This document shows, piece after piece, positions 10,671 through 21,549 of a stretch of DNA of 54,438 nt. Below the pieces are notes generated by a model. The model saw nothing but the letters and a program-made list of their open reading frames with translations. It had not been told where the DNA came from and ran no database searches. Within the stretch, counting starts at the first letter, position 1. Each line of letters starts with the position of its first letter. Origin of the DNA: Hydrogenophaga sp. (GTDB lineage Bacteria; Pseudomonadota; Gammaproteobacteria; Burkholderiales; Burkholderiaceae_C); the NCBI RefSeq assembly GCF_018780075.1, contig NZ_JADMKB010000097.1, positions 1 through 54,438 of the forward strand, written 5' to 3'. A program made the translations under genes and the position numbers.

Positions 10671-11114
10671 TCAGGTGTCTTCGCCGGGCCGCCCCGAGGC
10701 AAAGCGGGCGTCCGCTGGGGGGCCCGATGTCTCCACCACCACGAAGCTGGCGGCGTAGTCGGTTTCGTCGGTCACGGTCACATGAGCCCGCAAGCCCTGT
10801 GCCTCGAACCAGGTCTTGAGATCGCCGTGCAACACAATGAGTGGTTGGCCGCTGGGCAGGTTGGTGATCTCGCAGCTTCGCCAGGTCATGGGCATGCGCA
10901 TGCCCATCCCGATGGCCTTGGAGAACGCTTCCTTGGCCGAAAAACGGGTGGCCAGGTAACGCAGACCGCGCTGTGTCCAGCGAGCGCTGCGGGTTTGCCA
11001 GACGGCGAATTCGGCATCGGTCAGCACCTTGCGCACAAAGCGCTCGCCCTGGCGCTGCCAGGTCGCCTCCACACGGCGGATGTCGCAGATGTCGGTGCCA
11101 ATGCCGTAGATCAT
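10671..11114 (-). CDS. acpS: Holo-[acyl-carrier-protein] synthase
   Basis: A 147-residue phosphopantetheinyl transferase that converts apo-AcpP to holo-AcpP by moving 4'-phosphopantetheine from CoA. The N-terminal [11 protein letters not shown] carries the metal-binding aspartate, and [13 protein letters not shown] is the second signature. The ATG at 11114 lies 8 nt after the pdxJ stop. About 20 residues at the C-terminus (from TSGPP onward) go beyond the usual 125-residue family length and are coded by GC-rich, repeat-like DNA. Its substrate gene acpP lies 13 kb upstream in the same series. Confidence 0.95.
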   Translation of the reverse strand: MIYGIGTDICDIRRVEATWQRQGERFVRKVLTDAEFAVWQTRSARWTQRGLRYLATRFSAKEAFSKAIGMGMRMPMTWRSCEITNLPSGQPLIVLHGDLKTWFEAQGLRAHVTVTDETDYAASFVVVETSGPPADARFASGRPGEDT

Positions 11115-11122
11115 GTTGCGGT

Positions 11123-11905
11123 TCAGGCGAATGCGTCGGTCATGCAGCGGTTGTAGTCGGCGATGGTGGCGGCGTAGCCCAGCTCCAGCGCGTCGGCGAT
11201 CAGCGCGTGACCAATCGACACCTCGCTCACACCCGGCACGGTGCGCAGGAACGCGGTGAGGTTGTCGCGGTTCAGGTCGTGTCCGGCGTTCACGCCCAGG
11301 CCCGTGTCCAGCGCTGCCTGCGCCGCGGCGCGAAAGCGTTCGAGCTGCGCCGCGCGCTGCGGTGTGAACCATGCGGCGGCATAGGGCTCGGTGTAGAGCT
11401 CCACGCGGTCGGCGCCCACGGCCCTGGCCCCGGCCATCTGGTCGGCCTCGGCATCCATGAACAGGCTCACGCGCACACCCAGCGCGTGGGCCTCGTCAAT
11501 CAGCGGGCGCAGGCGCTCGGCATCCTGCGGAAAGCTCCATCCGTGGTCGCTGGTGAACTGGCCTTCGCTGTCAGGCACCAGGGTCAGCTGGTGCAGCGGC
11601 AGACCACGCGACTTGACCTCTCGGGCCACGTCCATCAGGTTGTGAAACGGGTTGCCCTCGATGTTGTATTCGCGGTCGGGCCAGGCTTGAAGCAGCTCGG
11701 CCAGGTCGAGCACGTCGTGGCGGCGGATGTGGCGCTCATCGGGCCGCGGGTGCACGGTGATGCCGCGCGCCCCGGCCTGCAGGCACAGCGTGGCCGCGCG
11801 CGTGACGGACGGGATGCCCAGGTGCCGCGTGTTGCGCACCAACGCCACCTTGTTGAGGTTGACGGACAACGCGGTGCGGTGGGATCGGGAAGGGGCCGTG
11901 GTCAT
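11123..11905 (-). CDS. pdxJ: Pyridoxine 5'-phosphate synthase
   Basis: A 260-residue TIM-barrel enzyme that condenses 1-deoxyxylulose 5-phosphate with aminoacetone phosphate to form pyridoxine phosphate, the last ring-forming step of the DXP-dependent vitamin B6 pathway. Diagnostic motifs are [15 protein letters not shown] near the start, the basic loop HPRPDERHI, and [11 protein letters not shown]. The ATG overlaps the recO stop (ATGA). The recO-pdxJ-acpS order is conserved across proteobacteria. Confidence 0.96.
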   Translation of the reverse strand: MTTAPSRSHRTALSVNLNKVALVRNTRHLGIPSVTRAATLCLQAGARGITVHPRPDERHIRRHDVLDLAELLQAWPDREYNIEGNPFHNLMDVAREVKSRGLPLHQLTLVPDSEGQFTSDHGWSFPQDAERLRPLIDEAHALGVRVSLFMDAEADQMAGARAVGADRVELYTEPYAAAWFTPQRAAQLERFRAAAQAALDTGLGVNAGHDLNRDNLTAFLRTVPGVSEVSIGHALIADALELGYAATIADYNRCMTDAFA

Positions 11906-12702
11906 GACAACGCCTGGAAGTGGGTTGGGCTGGGTTCGGGTGCCACACGCGGGCGGCTCATGGCCTGCATGTCCAGCATCAACTGGCGTGTCTTGAACAC
12001 CCGAACGCCGCTATGGTAGTGCAGCAGCTGGCGCAACTGCGGCTGCAGGGCCTGCTGGCAGCCCGCGCAGGCGCGCAATGTGGCGATGAAGGGATCGGCC
12101 TCGTCCATGGCCGTCTGCAGCGACCTCCACTGCTCGCCCGACAGCACATGGACGTCGTCACCATGGGCCGCGCGCAGGCCGCCTTCTGGGCTCAGCACAT
12201 AGGGTTGCTCATCCTGCAAGACGGCCAGCGTATTGCCTTCGGTCGACAGGTCGGGCAGCAAGCCGATGTCGCGCAACAACAGCAATTCGAACGCCCGCAG
12301 GATCAGCTGCTGGGCATCGGCCCGCTCGGCCAGCAGCTGCACAGCCAGCGCGTAGTGGTCGTACAGGCTGGCGTGCGGATCGTCCCGCGCGAGCAAGCGC
12401 ATCAGCAGCTCGTTGAGGTAGCTGCCCGACAGCAGCGCCTCGCCGGTGGGCATGACATGGCCCCCTTGCCACTGCGCGGCCTTAAGCGTGCGCACCTCGG
12501 TATCTCCGCCCCAGCTCAGGTGCAGCGGCTGCAACGGCAGCAACACGGGGCGGAACTGGGAGGTGGGCTTCTTCACCCCTTTGGCCACCAGCGCAATGCG
12601 GCCATGGTGGCGGGCAAACACCTCCAGGATCAGGCTGGACTCGCTCCAGTCGTAGCGGTGCAGGACGAATGCGGGCTCTTCAGAAAACCGGCGCGTGGCC
12701 AT
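11902..12702 (-). CDS. recO: DNA repair protein RecO
   Basis: A 266-residue RecFOR-pathway mediator that loads RecA onto SSB-coated single strands. The N-terminal OB fold includes [18 protein letters not shown] and a [12 protein letters not shown] loop. The C-terminal helical part has a single CxxC pair (CAGCQ), so the zinc site appears reduced compared with four-cysteine forms. The gene follows era by 18 nt and overlaps pdxJ. Confidence 0.92.
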   Translation of the reverse strand: MATRRFSEEPAFVLHRYDWSESSLILEVFARHHGRIALVAKGVKKPTSQFRPVLLPLQPLHLSWGGDTEVRTLKAAQWQGGHVMPTGEALLSGSYLNELLMRLLARDDPHASLYDHYALAVQLLAERADAQQLILRAFELLLLRDIGLLPDLSTEGNTLAVLQDEQPYVLSPEGGLRAAHGDDVHVLSGEQWRSLQTAMDEADPFIATLRACAGCQQALQPQLRQLLHYHSGVRVFKTRQLMLDMQAMSRPRVAPEPSPTHFQALS

Positions 12703-12720
12703 GGTTGGCTCAGGGGCGCT

Positions 12721-13767
12721 TCACTCGTAGCCAAACGAGCGCACGCGCGCATCATCGTCGGCCCAGCCCGAGCGCACCTTCACCCACAGCTCCAGGAACA
12801 CCTTGCAGTCCCAGAGCTTTTCCAGCTCCTGCCGCGCTTCGGTGCCGATGCGTTTGAGCTTCTCGCCCTTGTCGCCGATCACCATGCCCTTGTGGCCCTC
12901 GCGCTCGACCACGATGGTGGCCGCGATGCGCTTGAGCTGGCCCTCTTGCTCGAACTTGTCGATGATCACGGTCGAGGTGTAGGGCAGCTCGTCACCGGTC
13001 AGGCGAAAGAGCTTTTCACGCACCATCTCGCTCGCCATGAAGCGCTCGCTGCGGTCGGTGAGCTCTTCCGGATCGTGCATCCAGGGTTGCAGCGGCAGGT
13101 ATTTTTCGCAGATGCCAAACAGGCGTTGAACATCGCGGGAGTTCTTGGCCGACATCGGCACGAACTCGGCGAACGCGTGCCGCGCCTGCATCGATGCCAG
13201 CCAGGGCGCCAGGTCACCACGGCGGTGCACCAAGTCAAACTTGTTGGCCAGCAACACAGCGGGCACGTTCGCCGGCAACAGGTCCAGCACCTTGGCATCG
13301 GCCTGATTGAACTGTCCTGCCTCGACCACAAAAAGGATCAGATCGACGTCGTTCACCGCCCCCAGCACGGTTTTGTTCAGCGAGCGATTGAGCGCGTTGC
13401 CATGGCGGGTCTGGAAACCGGGCGTGTCCACAAACACGAACTGACTGGCGCCCTGGGTGCGGTAGCCGGTGATACGGTGGCGCGTGGTCTGCGCCTTGCG
13501 CGAGGTGATGCTGATCTTCTGGCCGACCAGGGCATTCAGCAGGGTCGACTTGCCCACGTTGGGTTTGCCGACGATGGCGACAAAACCGCAACGTTGCTGC
13601 GTCAGGTCCACAGGTTCAGGCGCGGCATCTTCAACAGCGTCATCCGCGTCGGTACCGGTTTCAGGTGCCGCATCGCCTTTGCCCAAGGCACGCGCCAGCA
13701 TCGCATCCAGCTCGGCATTGGCGGTGGGCAGGGTCTCGGTGGGCAGATTTTTTTTGGAGCGGGGCAT
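12721..13767 (-). CDS. era: GTPase Era
   Basis: A 348-residue Ras-like GTPase with a C-terminal KH domain that binds the 3' end of 16S rRNA during 30S maturation. G1 is GKPNVGKST (67-75), G3 is DTPG (114-117) and G4 is NKFD (175-178). The KH motif [11 protein letters not shown] is near the C-terminus. The protein is about 45-50 residues longer than E. coli Era because of an acidic, Ala-rich N-terminal extension. The ATG at 13767 is 34 nt after the rnc stop. An 8-A run lies in codons 5-7 just after the start. Confidence 0.94.
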   Translation of the reverse strand: MPRSKKNLPTETLPTANAELDAMLARALGKGDAAPETGTDADDAVEDAAPEPVDLTQQRCGFVAIVGKPNVGKSTLLNALVGQKISITSRKAQTTRHRITGYRTQGASQFVFVDTPGFQTRHGNALNRSLNKTVLGAVNDVDLILFVVEAGQFNQADAKVLDLLPANVPAVLLANKFDLVHRRGDLAPWLASMQARHAFAEFVPMSAKNSRDVQRLFGICEKYLPLQPWMHDPEELTDRSERFMASEMVREKLFRLTGDELPYTSTVIIDKFEQEGQLKRIAATIVVEREGHKGMVIGDKGEKLKRIGTEARQELEKLWDCKVFLELWVKVRSGWADDDARVRSFGYE

Positions 13768-13801
13768 GGGTTCGGGACATCGGGGCGAAGAAGACAGCGG
13801 T

Positions 13802-14524
13802 TCAGGCTGCAGAAGGGGTGGCACCGCCATGGGCGGCACCAGCGGTGAGATGCTGCAGCATGGCGGCGGCGGCAGCTTGCTCACCCGCCCGGCGCGAGGC
13901 ACCGATACCGCGTTCGCTGTGGCCCGTCTCGGTCACGGTGCATTCCACATCAAAGGTCTGCTTGTGCGCTTCACCGAGCGTGGCCACCACGCGGTAAACC
14001 GGCAGCTTCATTTTGCGCGCCTGCAGCCACTCCTGCAATTCGGTCTTTGGGTCTTTGCCCATGGCGCTCATCTGGGCATTGAGTTCGAGACCACTGTACA
14101 GACGTCGCACCAGAGCGTCGGCGAGGTCGAAACCGGCGTCCAGGTACACGGCGCCGATCACCGCTTCCAGCGCATCGGCCAGGATCGACGGTCGCTTGTG
14201 CCCCCCCGAACGCTTCTCACCGTCGCCCAGGCGCAGACAGCCCGCCAGACCCAGGACAGACGCGATCTGGAACAGGGTGTCCTGTTTGACCAGATTGGCG
14301 CGCACGCGCGACAGATCGCCCTCGGGCAGCTGGCTGAGTTTTTCGAACAAGAGGCCCGAGACGGCCAGATTCAGCACCGAATCACCCAGAAACTCCAGGC
14401 GCTCATAGTGGTCGGACGAAAAACTGCGGTGCGTCAGCGCACGCTCCAGCAATCGCGGATTGGCAAATTCGTGCCCCAGGCGCTTCTGCAGCGCCAACAA
14501 CTCCGGGCTCAAAGGCCGCAGCAC
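13802..14524 (-). CDS. rnc: Ribonuclease III
   Basis: A 240-residue double-strand-specific endonuclease that matures rRNA precursors and processes structured mRNAs. The signature [11 protein letters not shown] (41-51) holds the metal-binding acidic residues. A second acidic site is in [15 protein letters not shown]. The C-terminal double-stranded-RNA-binding domain begins near [10 protein letters not shown]. The order lepB-(DUF4845)-rnc-era-recO is classical. In E. coli, RNase III autoregulates its operon by cleaving its leader; I cannot assign such a site here. Confidence 0.96.
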   Translation of the reverse strand: MLRPLSPELLALQKRLGHEFANPRLLERALTHRSFSSDHYERLEFLGDSVLNLAVSGLLFEKLSQLPEGDLSRVRANLVKQDTLFQIASVLGLAGCLRLGDGEKRSGGHKRPSILADALEAVIGAVYLDAGFDLADALVRRLYSGLELNAQMSAMGKDPKTELQEWLQARKMKLPVYRVVATLGEAHKQTFDVECTVTETGHSERGIGASRRAGEQAAAAAMLQHLTAGAAHGGATPSAA

Positions 14525-14555
14525 CGCATGCGCAATGCCATCAACGTCGAATGTC

Positions 14556-14903
14556 TCACTCCGATGAACCCGCGTATTTCATCACCAGGTAAGCCGGTCC
14601 CATCAGGGGCATCTCACGGGTGTAATTGAAGGAGACCACCACCCGGTCGCCCTGCTTGCCCACTTCCAGGTCCTTGCCCGAGATGCTCGTGATGTCGTCG
14701 ATCTGTGCGGCCTTGTCGAACAAAGTACGGACTTCGGCCACGGTGGTTCCGGTGGACGCTTTCTGGACCGCCTTTTGCACCGCCAGGAATTCGATGTAGG
14801 TGGGCACCATGCGAGCCAGCGTCACCCCCGCAAAGGCGAGCAAGATGCCCACGATCAGCAAACCAAAAAACGTCATGCCGCGTTGCTTTTGCTTCAATTT
14901 CAT
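14556..14903 (-). CDS. DUF4845 membrane protein
   Basis: A 115-residue protein with a short basic N-terminus and one membrane helix (about residues 11-30, FFGLLIVGILLAFAGVTLA), then a soluble domain. The pattern RGMTFFGLLIVG resembles the type IV pilin or pseudopilin N-terminus, but no processing glycine-glutamate site is present. I assign the family (DUF4845) because this size and topology occur between lepB and rnc in many beta- and gammaproteobacteria. No function is established; proximity suggests a role near signal peptidase. Confidence 0.75.
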   Translation of the reverse strand: MKLKQKQRGMTFFGLLIVGILLAFAGVTLARMVPTYIEFLAVQKAVQKASTGTTVAEVRTLFDKAAQIDDITSISGKDLEVGKQGDRVVVSFNYTREMPLMGPAYLVMKYAGSSE

Positions 14904-14930
14904 GCCGTCATCCTCCAGAAGTTGCCACGT

Positions 14931-15910
14931 TCAATCAAACGAACCAATGCGTCCCAGGTCGCCAAAGTTCATCCAGACAAAAAACGCCTTGCCCACGATG
15001 TTGGCCTCAGGCACAAAGCCCCAGAAGCGTGAATCGAGTGAATTGTCCCGATTGTCGCCCATCATGAAATAGTGGCCCTGTGGAACTTTGCACACCACGC
15101 CGTCCGCCGGATACCGGCATTGGTCACGGAACGGGAAGTCCGCGATGGGCGACACAAACGACGACCGCATGTCATCGTTCAGGGTGTTGTAGCGTCGGTT
15201 TTCCAATTGCTCACCAAACTGCTTGGTGTAGCGCATCTGCTCGCCGTCGAAGAAATCGGGCTGGTTGCTGCGCTGCACCGGCTGCCCGTTGATGGTAAGG
15301 CGCTTGTTGAGGTAGGCGACCTCGTCCCCCGGCACACCGATCACTCGCTTGATGTAGTCCAGGCTGGGCTGTGGTGGATAGCGGAACACCATCACATCGC
15401 CGCGTTGGGGCTCGTTGTTGGCCAGCACCTTGTTGTTGAACACCGGCAACCGCACGCCATAGTGAAACTTGTTCACCAGGATCAGGTCGCCCACCCGCAA
15501 GGTGGGAATCATGGAACCGGACGGGATCTTGAACGGCTCAAACAGGAAGCTGCGCAGCACGAACACCGCCAGAATCACCGGAAACAGGCCCGCCGTCCAG
15601 TCCAGCCACCAAGGCTGCATCAGCAGCTTCTGGCGGGCAGAGGCGATGTCCTGCGCTCCGGCTTGCGCAAAGCCTTGTTGCGCCAAGGCCGCAGAGCGTT
15701 CGTTTTGCGCCTCCAGCAGCTGCTGGGCATCGCGACGTCGCCGTGGCAGGAAGAAAAATCGTTCGGCCAGCCAGTACAGCCCGGTGATGGCCGTGGCCAC
15801 CATCAACAGCAACGCGAAGTTGCCTTCAACCACGCCAAAGAAGAATGCAGCGGCGTACGCGGCAAACGCCGCCAGGACCACGGCGGTGATCGCGCTCATC
15901 GTGGATTGCA

Positions 15911-15911
<1 letters not shown>
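14931..15911 (-). CDS. lepB: Signal peptidase I
   Basis: A 326-residue membrane-bound serine protease that removes signal peptides at the periplasmic face. There are two N-terminal hydrophobic segments (about 5-25 and 33-50) and a third (about 105-125) before the catalytic domain. The nucleophile is Ser133 in the motif PSGSM and the general base is Lys189 in YIKRVIG. The conserved box GDNRDNSLDSR follows. Its ATG shares one base with the lepA stop (TGATG), so translation is likely coupled. Confidence 0.96.
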
Positions 15912-17718
<1,807 letters not shown>

Positions 17719-17719
<1 letters not shown>

Positions 17720-17778
17720 CAGGAGAGCGGCTCAAACACTGGGGAAAACCGCGGTTCCGAGCAGGAACGAGCGGCCAT
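17719..17778 (-). other. Possible 19-codon upstream ORF coupled to lepA
   Basis: An ATG directly after the T tract of the upstream hairpin opens a 19-codon frame (MAARSCSEPRF...). Its TGA shares its last base with the lepA ATG (TGATG), the same arrangement as at lepA/lepB. There is no Shine-Dalgarno sequence, and a frame this short can arise by chance. It is recorded as a candidate leader peptide only. Confidence 0.25.
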
Positions 17779-17809
17779 AAAAAAGGGCGCGTCAGCTGCT
17801 GACGCGCCC
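17779..17809 (-). terminator. Strong intrinsic terminator upstream of lepA
   Basis: Read on the minus strand, a 10-bp GC-rich stem (GGGCGCGTCA / TGACGCGCCC, extendable to 12 bp) is followed at once by six U residues. It would stop transcripts entering from mucD or from the promoter-like site at 17850. It lies only 60 nt before the lepA start codon. Confidence 0.85.
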
Positions 17810-17843
17810 GTAACCAACAATCAATGGCAACTGCGATAGTTGG
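17779..17843 (-). ncRNA. Candidate ~65 nt sRNA or lepA attenuator leader
   Basis: Between a TACAAT -10-like box (17850-17855) and the terminator at 17779-17809 lies a short segment with a second hairpin, CAACT-ATCGC-AGTTG (17828-17842). A -10 box, a 5' hairpin, a short linker and a terminator with a U tract form the usual layout of a small RNA. It could equally be a premature-termination leader for lepA. No -35 box is convincing. I know of no named RNA family that it matches, and conservation could not be tested. Confidence 0.45.
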
Positions 17844-17849
17844 GGTTTC

Positions 17850-17855
17850 ATTGTA
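17850..17855 (-). promoter_or_regulatory. Putative -10 element (TACAAT) for the lepA-upstream RNA
   Basis: On the minus strand TACAAT matches the sigma-70 -10 consensus at five of six positions, with a T-rich stretch just upstream. The expected -35 position holds only weak matches. The predicted start is near 17843, at the first hairpin of the candidate RNA. Confidence 0.4.
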
Positions 17856-18251
17856 GGCAAAAAGCCCGGGATGCACACCCTGGAACCACTCGCAGCCACT
17901 TGTTGCAATGCAGCAACGCACAACTTGTCCACAGAAAATCCACAAGAAAACCGGGCACCGTGTGAACCAGCTGTGGACGGATACGCGGTGGTCGGATCGG
18001 CTCCCACATGGTGAACCGAGAAGGGCGTTCGCCACCGCAATACCATCCAAAACCCAAAGATTTTATCCAATTCGGTCAACAGCCCCAAGAGTGCTGTGAG
18101 CGTTCACCAACTTTTCGGGTTAAAAGACTGTGGCAACGGCGCCACCGAGGGGCTGTGGGAATACGATCGCTGCAAAAAAACAACCATCAATCCCAATCCA
18201 GACAAGGGGTTATTCGCGCTTGCTGGGGTGGTTTCGAGCTTTGTCGAACGC
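17856..18251. other. Non-coding interval between mucD and the lepA leader
   Basis: About 400 bp downstream of mucD contain no credible gene. Neither strand gives a frame with recognisable protein character, and the glutaredoxin gene that I would expect here in some relatives is absent. Base composition is less GC-rich than its neighbours. It holds several DnaA-box-like words, including TTGTCCACA (17925-17933, one mismatch to TTATCCACA), and a 7-A run at 18174-18180, which would be a U tract for mucD transcripts. Nothing else is assignable. Confidence 0.6.
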
Positions 18252-19727
18252 TCAGCGTGGAGGACGTATCACCGCGTACTGGGCCCAGTCTCCACGACGA
18301 AACAGCACATTGATCGGCTTCGATTTGTCCAGACGGGCGAGCACCGCCTCAAGCTCCTTGACGCTCCCGACCTCGGTGTTGGCCACCGCGACGATCACAT
18401 CGCCCTCTCGAAGGCCCGCGCGCGCAGAAGCGCCCTCGGCGGTTTCCACTCTCACACCACCTTTGACATTGATCTCCTTCTTCTGAGTGGCACTGAGATC
18501 GGCCAGCGTCAAACCCAACGAAGGCACAGCGCCAGACGCCGCCGGAGGCTTCTCAGGAGCGGTCGGTTTGCGCTCGGCACGCTCAGGCTCCAGCTCCACC
18601 ACGGTGATGGACAGCTCTCGCTGACTGCCGCGCCGGAACACCGTTACCGAGCTTTTGCTGCCGGGACGCGTGTTGCCCACCAGACGAGGCAGGTCCACCG
18701 ACTTTTCGATGTCACGGCCATCGAATTTGAGAATGATGTCGCCCGGCTCCAGACCCGCCTTCGCCGCGGGCGAGTTGGGCTCCACCCCTCGCACAAACGC
18801 GCCCTTGGGCTGACCCAGACCGAGCGACTCGGCGACCTCTTTGCTCACTTGGTCGATCTGCACACCGATGCGCCCCCGCGTCACGCGCCCGCTGGAGCGC
18901 AACTGGTCGGACACGCGCACGGCCTCATCGATCGGAATCGCGAAGGAAATGCCCTGGAATCCACCCGATCGGGAATAGATCTGGCTGTTGATGCCCACCA
19001 CCTCCCCGCGCATGTTGATCAAAGGCCCACCCGAGTTGCCCGGGTTGATGGCCACATCGGTCTGGATGAAAGGCAGAAAGTCACCGGTGTCGCGCTTCTT
19101 GGCGCTCACAATGCCGGCTGTCACGGTGTTCTCCAGCCCGAACGGGGAACCGATGGCCATGACCCACTCGCCCACCTTCAGGCGACTCACGTCACCGATC
19201 CTGACCGCACTCAGTCCACTGGCCTCGATCTTCACCACGGCCACGTCGGTGCGCTTGTCCGCACCGACCACACGCGCCTTGAACTCGCGCTTGTCGGGCA
19301 GGGTGACCACCAGTTCGTCGGCTCCATCCACCACATGGGCGTTCGTCATGATCAGACCATCGGTGCTGAGGATGAAACCCGACCCCACGCCCCGCGGTTG
19401 GGCCTCTTCATTGGGATTGCGTTCCTGGCGCGGCCCACGCGGCGTGACCCCCGGCGGCACCGGAATGCCGAAGCGTTTGAAGAACTCCAGCATCTGCTCA
19501 TCGGCATTGCCAGCGCCTGCTTCGGCGCTGGATCGCTCCAGTGTCCGGATGTTCACCACAGAGGGTCCCACCTGCTCCACCAGTTCGGTGAAGTCGGGCA
19601 ACCCGCGTACCGCCTGGGCCATGGCAGGCACAGGCAACATCGACAACGTGCCAGCGCAAGTCCCTATGAAAACCGACGTCAGAAAAGCCTGTACGGCGCG
19701 GCGGTGTCGCAAGGGTGCACGGTTCAT
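18252..19727 (-). CDS. mucD: Periplasmic serine protease MucD (HtrA/DegP family)
   Basis: A 491-residue HtrA protease and chaperone that degrades misfolded envelope proteins and dampens sigma-E signalling. It has a signal peptide (cleavage near AMAQA, about residue 39), a trypsin-like domain with the triad His131 (NAHVV), Asp161 (RTDVAVV) and Ser232 (NPGNSGGP), then two PDZ domains (about 290-380 and 405-485). The ATG at 19727 was chosen because AAGGA stands 5 nt upstream; the ATG two codons earlier is too close to it. It is the fourth gene of the rpoE-rseA-rseB-mucD set. Confidence 0.95.
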   Translation of the reverse strand: MNRAPLRHRRAVQAFLTSVFIGTCAGTLSMLPVPAMAQAVRGLPDFTELVEQVGPSVVNIRTLERSSAEAGAGNADEQMLEFFKRFGIPVPPGVTPRGPRQERNPNEEAQPRGVGSGFILSTDGLIMTNAHVVDGADELVVTLPDKREFKARVVGADKRTDVAVVKIEASGLSAVRIGDVSRLKVGEWVMAIGSPFGLENTVTAGIVSAKKRDTGDFLPFIQTDVAINPGNSGGPLINMRGEVVGINSQIYSRSGGFQGISFAIPIDEAVRVSDQLRSSGRVTRGRIGVQIDQVSKEVAESLGLGQPKGAFVRGVEPNSPAAKAGLEPGDIILKFDGRDIEKSVDLPRLVGNTRPGSKSSVTVFRRGSQRELSITVVELEPERAERKPTAPEKPPAASGAVPSLGLTLADLSATQKKEINVKGGVRVETAEGASARAGLREGDVIVAVANTEVGSVKELEAVLARLDKSKPINVLFRRGDWAQYAVIRPPR

Positions 19728-19805
19728 GTTCATCCTTTTCAAAGACCAGGGTTCAAGCAAAGGTCCCACGCCCCCCCGCACTGAGACCAAACGATTTCGG
19801 GCGCC

Positions 19806-20837
19806 TCAGCGGGTGCGCTCAAGCGACATCGCAAACCGCTTCAAGGTCGCAGGAGGCACTTCACCCAGTGCGGTCAACCAGTGAGCGCCGATGCGGCGGG
19901 TGATGGAGTGTGTGGCGCCCGTCACGGCAATTTTCTCAATACCGTGGCGCTGGGCGTCAAACGGCTCGACAAACAGCGACACCGACGCCAGACCGTCCGA
20001 AAACACCCATTGCATGGGCGCGGCCCCTGGCACGGGTGACCCACCGATTTCGCGGGTGTGGCAGCTCATGGACTGAAACCCGGGCACGGTGTCCTTGAGT
20101 CGCCAGCCCTCGGCCTCCGGTGTGGTCTTCTTCAAGACCAGCTTGTGCACGTCGTACCCTTTGGTGTCACCCATGAGCCGTTTGAGCTTGTCCATCCGAA
20201 CGGGGGCATCCAGCTGCAACTCGGTGAACGCCACCTGCTCCAGCACCGTGTCTTGCTCTCCCACGGTCTGCAACTTCACAACAAGGCCTGTCTTCTTTTC
20301 GGCCCAGATTCGGTAGCCAAAGCGCATGTTGTCGCGCGGCAGGATATCCACCACGTCAGCCAGATGACCTGCCACACGTTCCGGGCTGTTTTCTCGGACG
20401 CTGTAGAACTCCGGGATCGAATTGCTGGGCGTGCGAAGCAGCTCGGGAAACACACCGAGCGATTCACGTTTGTCGACCCACGCGGTTTTGGTCTCAGGCA
20501 CGAAGGTGATGACATCGCTGTTGTGCCGAATGGTCGAGCGCGGTGCTCCCGTCAGGGTGTCCACGCGTTCCATTTGCTGCGTTCCATCACAGATGTGCCA
20601 CACGCGCGAGGCCGACATGGTCGAGCCCGTGGAGACCACAAGCGTCCCGGTGTAGGCACGTTGCCTTGAGGCCTCATGCATGCGGGTGAGCCATTCGGTG
20701 ACGCTGCGCGAGGGAGCCACGGCGCTGGTTTGCGCCTGCACCGGCTGCCACATGCCGAGCGCCAGCACGCCCACAGCCGACCACCGTCGCCAGCCAATCC
20801 CTCCTCCGAGGGAGCCCCAAGACAGCACCATGGTCAT
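19806..20837 (-). CDS. rseB: Sigma-E factor regulatory protein RseB/MucB
   Basis: A 343-residue periplasmic protein that binds RseA and protects it from proteolysis until off-pathway lipopolysaccharide or lipoprotein signals arrive. It has a signal peptide (cleavage near VQAQ, about residue 36), then the MucB/RseB N-terminal lipid-binding fold beginning WLTRMHEASRQRAYTGTLV, and a smaller C-terminal domain with a conserved THSITRRIGAHW motif. The ATG at 20837 is 7 nt after the rseA stop. Confidence 0.92.
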   Translation of the reverse strand: MTMVLSWGSLGGGIGWRRWSAVGVLALGMWQPVQAQTSAVAPSRSVTEWLTRMHEASRQRAYTGTLVVSTGSTMSASRVWHICDGTQQMERVDTLTGAPRSTIRHNSDVITFVPETKTAWVDKRESLGVFPELLRTPSNSIPEFYSVRENSPERVAGHLADVVDILPRDNMRFGYRIWAEKKTGLVVKLQTVGEQDTVLEQVAFTELQLDAPVRMDKLKRLMGDTKGYDVHKLVLKKTTPEAEGWRLKDTVPGFQSMSCHTREIGGSPVPGAAPMQWVFSDGLASVSLFVEPFDAQRHGIEKIAVTGATHSITRRIGAHWLTALGEVPPATLKRFAMSLERTR

Positions 20838-20844
20838 GGCGGCT

Positions 20845-21498
20845 TCAGCGTTGAGGCGCGGCATCGTAGGTGGCATTCCGCAAGAACCCCGCGGGCATCT
20901 GCAGCGCGGACATGCCGCCGTACTGGCGATGCTCGGCCAGCAACTCTTCCAGCCGAACGTCCCGCAGCACCTGCCCCTGGGCCGTCTGCACGACCACCGC
21001 ATCGGCCTGAGGCTGAGCCGGAGTTCCAGAGGTCAACGCCAGCTGTGATCCGGCGCTGGCGGGCTGCACAGTGCCTCCGATCAGCGTCCAACTCACGGCC
21101 ACCACTGCGGCCAACGAAGCCACAGCCGCGACCAGCTTCCAACGGAAGACACTGTCGTTTGCAGCCGCCCCCCGGACAAGAGGCAACGACGTCAACAATG
21201 GCGCTTGGGCTTGGGCAACCGGTTCCGCGCGAAGTCGCTCACAAACCGCTGCCACGAAATCTGGCGCGGGTCGCGCAGACACGGCACCGCCTGATGAACC
21301 GCGCAACACATCGCCGATCAGGTGGTAGGCCTGCCAGTTGGCGCGCGCGTCCGCTTCATCTGCGTAGTCCGTCAGCAACGCATCCACCTCGGAGGGCGAA
21401 AGTTCGTTGTCGACAAAGGCGGACATCACCGAACGCCGAGTCTGGGCCGAACCTGTGGAAGGGCCCTCCGGTTGATGATGATGGTGTGCTGCGTTCAT
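20845..21498 (-). CDS. rseA: Anti-sigma-E factor RseA/MucA
   Basis: A 217-residue single-pass inner-membrane protein that holds sigma-E at the membrane. The cytoplasmic anti-sigma domain begins SAFVDNELSPSEVDALL and includes WQAYHLIGDVLRG, both typical of the RseA N-terminal domain. The membrane helix is about residues 104-125 (LVAAVASLAAVVAVSWTLI). The rest is periplasmic and binds RseB. A natural HHHH run lies near the N-terminus. The ATG at 21498 is 51 nt after the rpoE stop. Confidence 0.92.
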   Translation of the reverse strand: MNAAHHHHQPEGPSTGSAQTRRSVMSAFVDNELSPSEVDALLTDYADEADARANWQAYHLIGDVLRGSSGGAVSARPAPDFVAAVCERLRAEPVAQAQAPLLTSLPLVRGAAANDSVFRWKLVAAVASLAAVVAVSWTLIGGTVQPASAGSQLALTSGTPAQPQADAVVVQTAQGQVLRDVRLEELLAEHRQYGGMSALQMPAGFLRNATYDAAPQR

Positions 21499-21549
21499 GG
21501 AAGCGTTCCGGTGCGGTGATCTGATGAGCAAAGTTCGCCAAGGCATTGG

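Noticed and set aside
11920..13848. A 642-codon open frame opposite recO and era
   Set aside because: It spans two well-supported genes on the other strand, and its product is His/Gln/Gly-rich without motifs.
17811..18251. A glutaredoxin gene or remnant between mucD and lepA
   Set aside because: No CPxC-type motif or thioredoxin-fold pattern is found in any frame of this interval.
17811..18251. Chromosomal replication origin
   Set aside because: DnaA-like boxes are few and imperfect, there is no AT-rich unwinding region, and dnaA/dnaN/rpmH are not nearby.
18096..19784. A 562-codon open frame opposite mucD
   Set aside because: It is antisense to a gene with an intact catalytic triad and signal peptide. 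The translation is rich in His/Arg/Gly and has no domain character; GC-rich DNA produces such frames.
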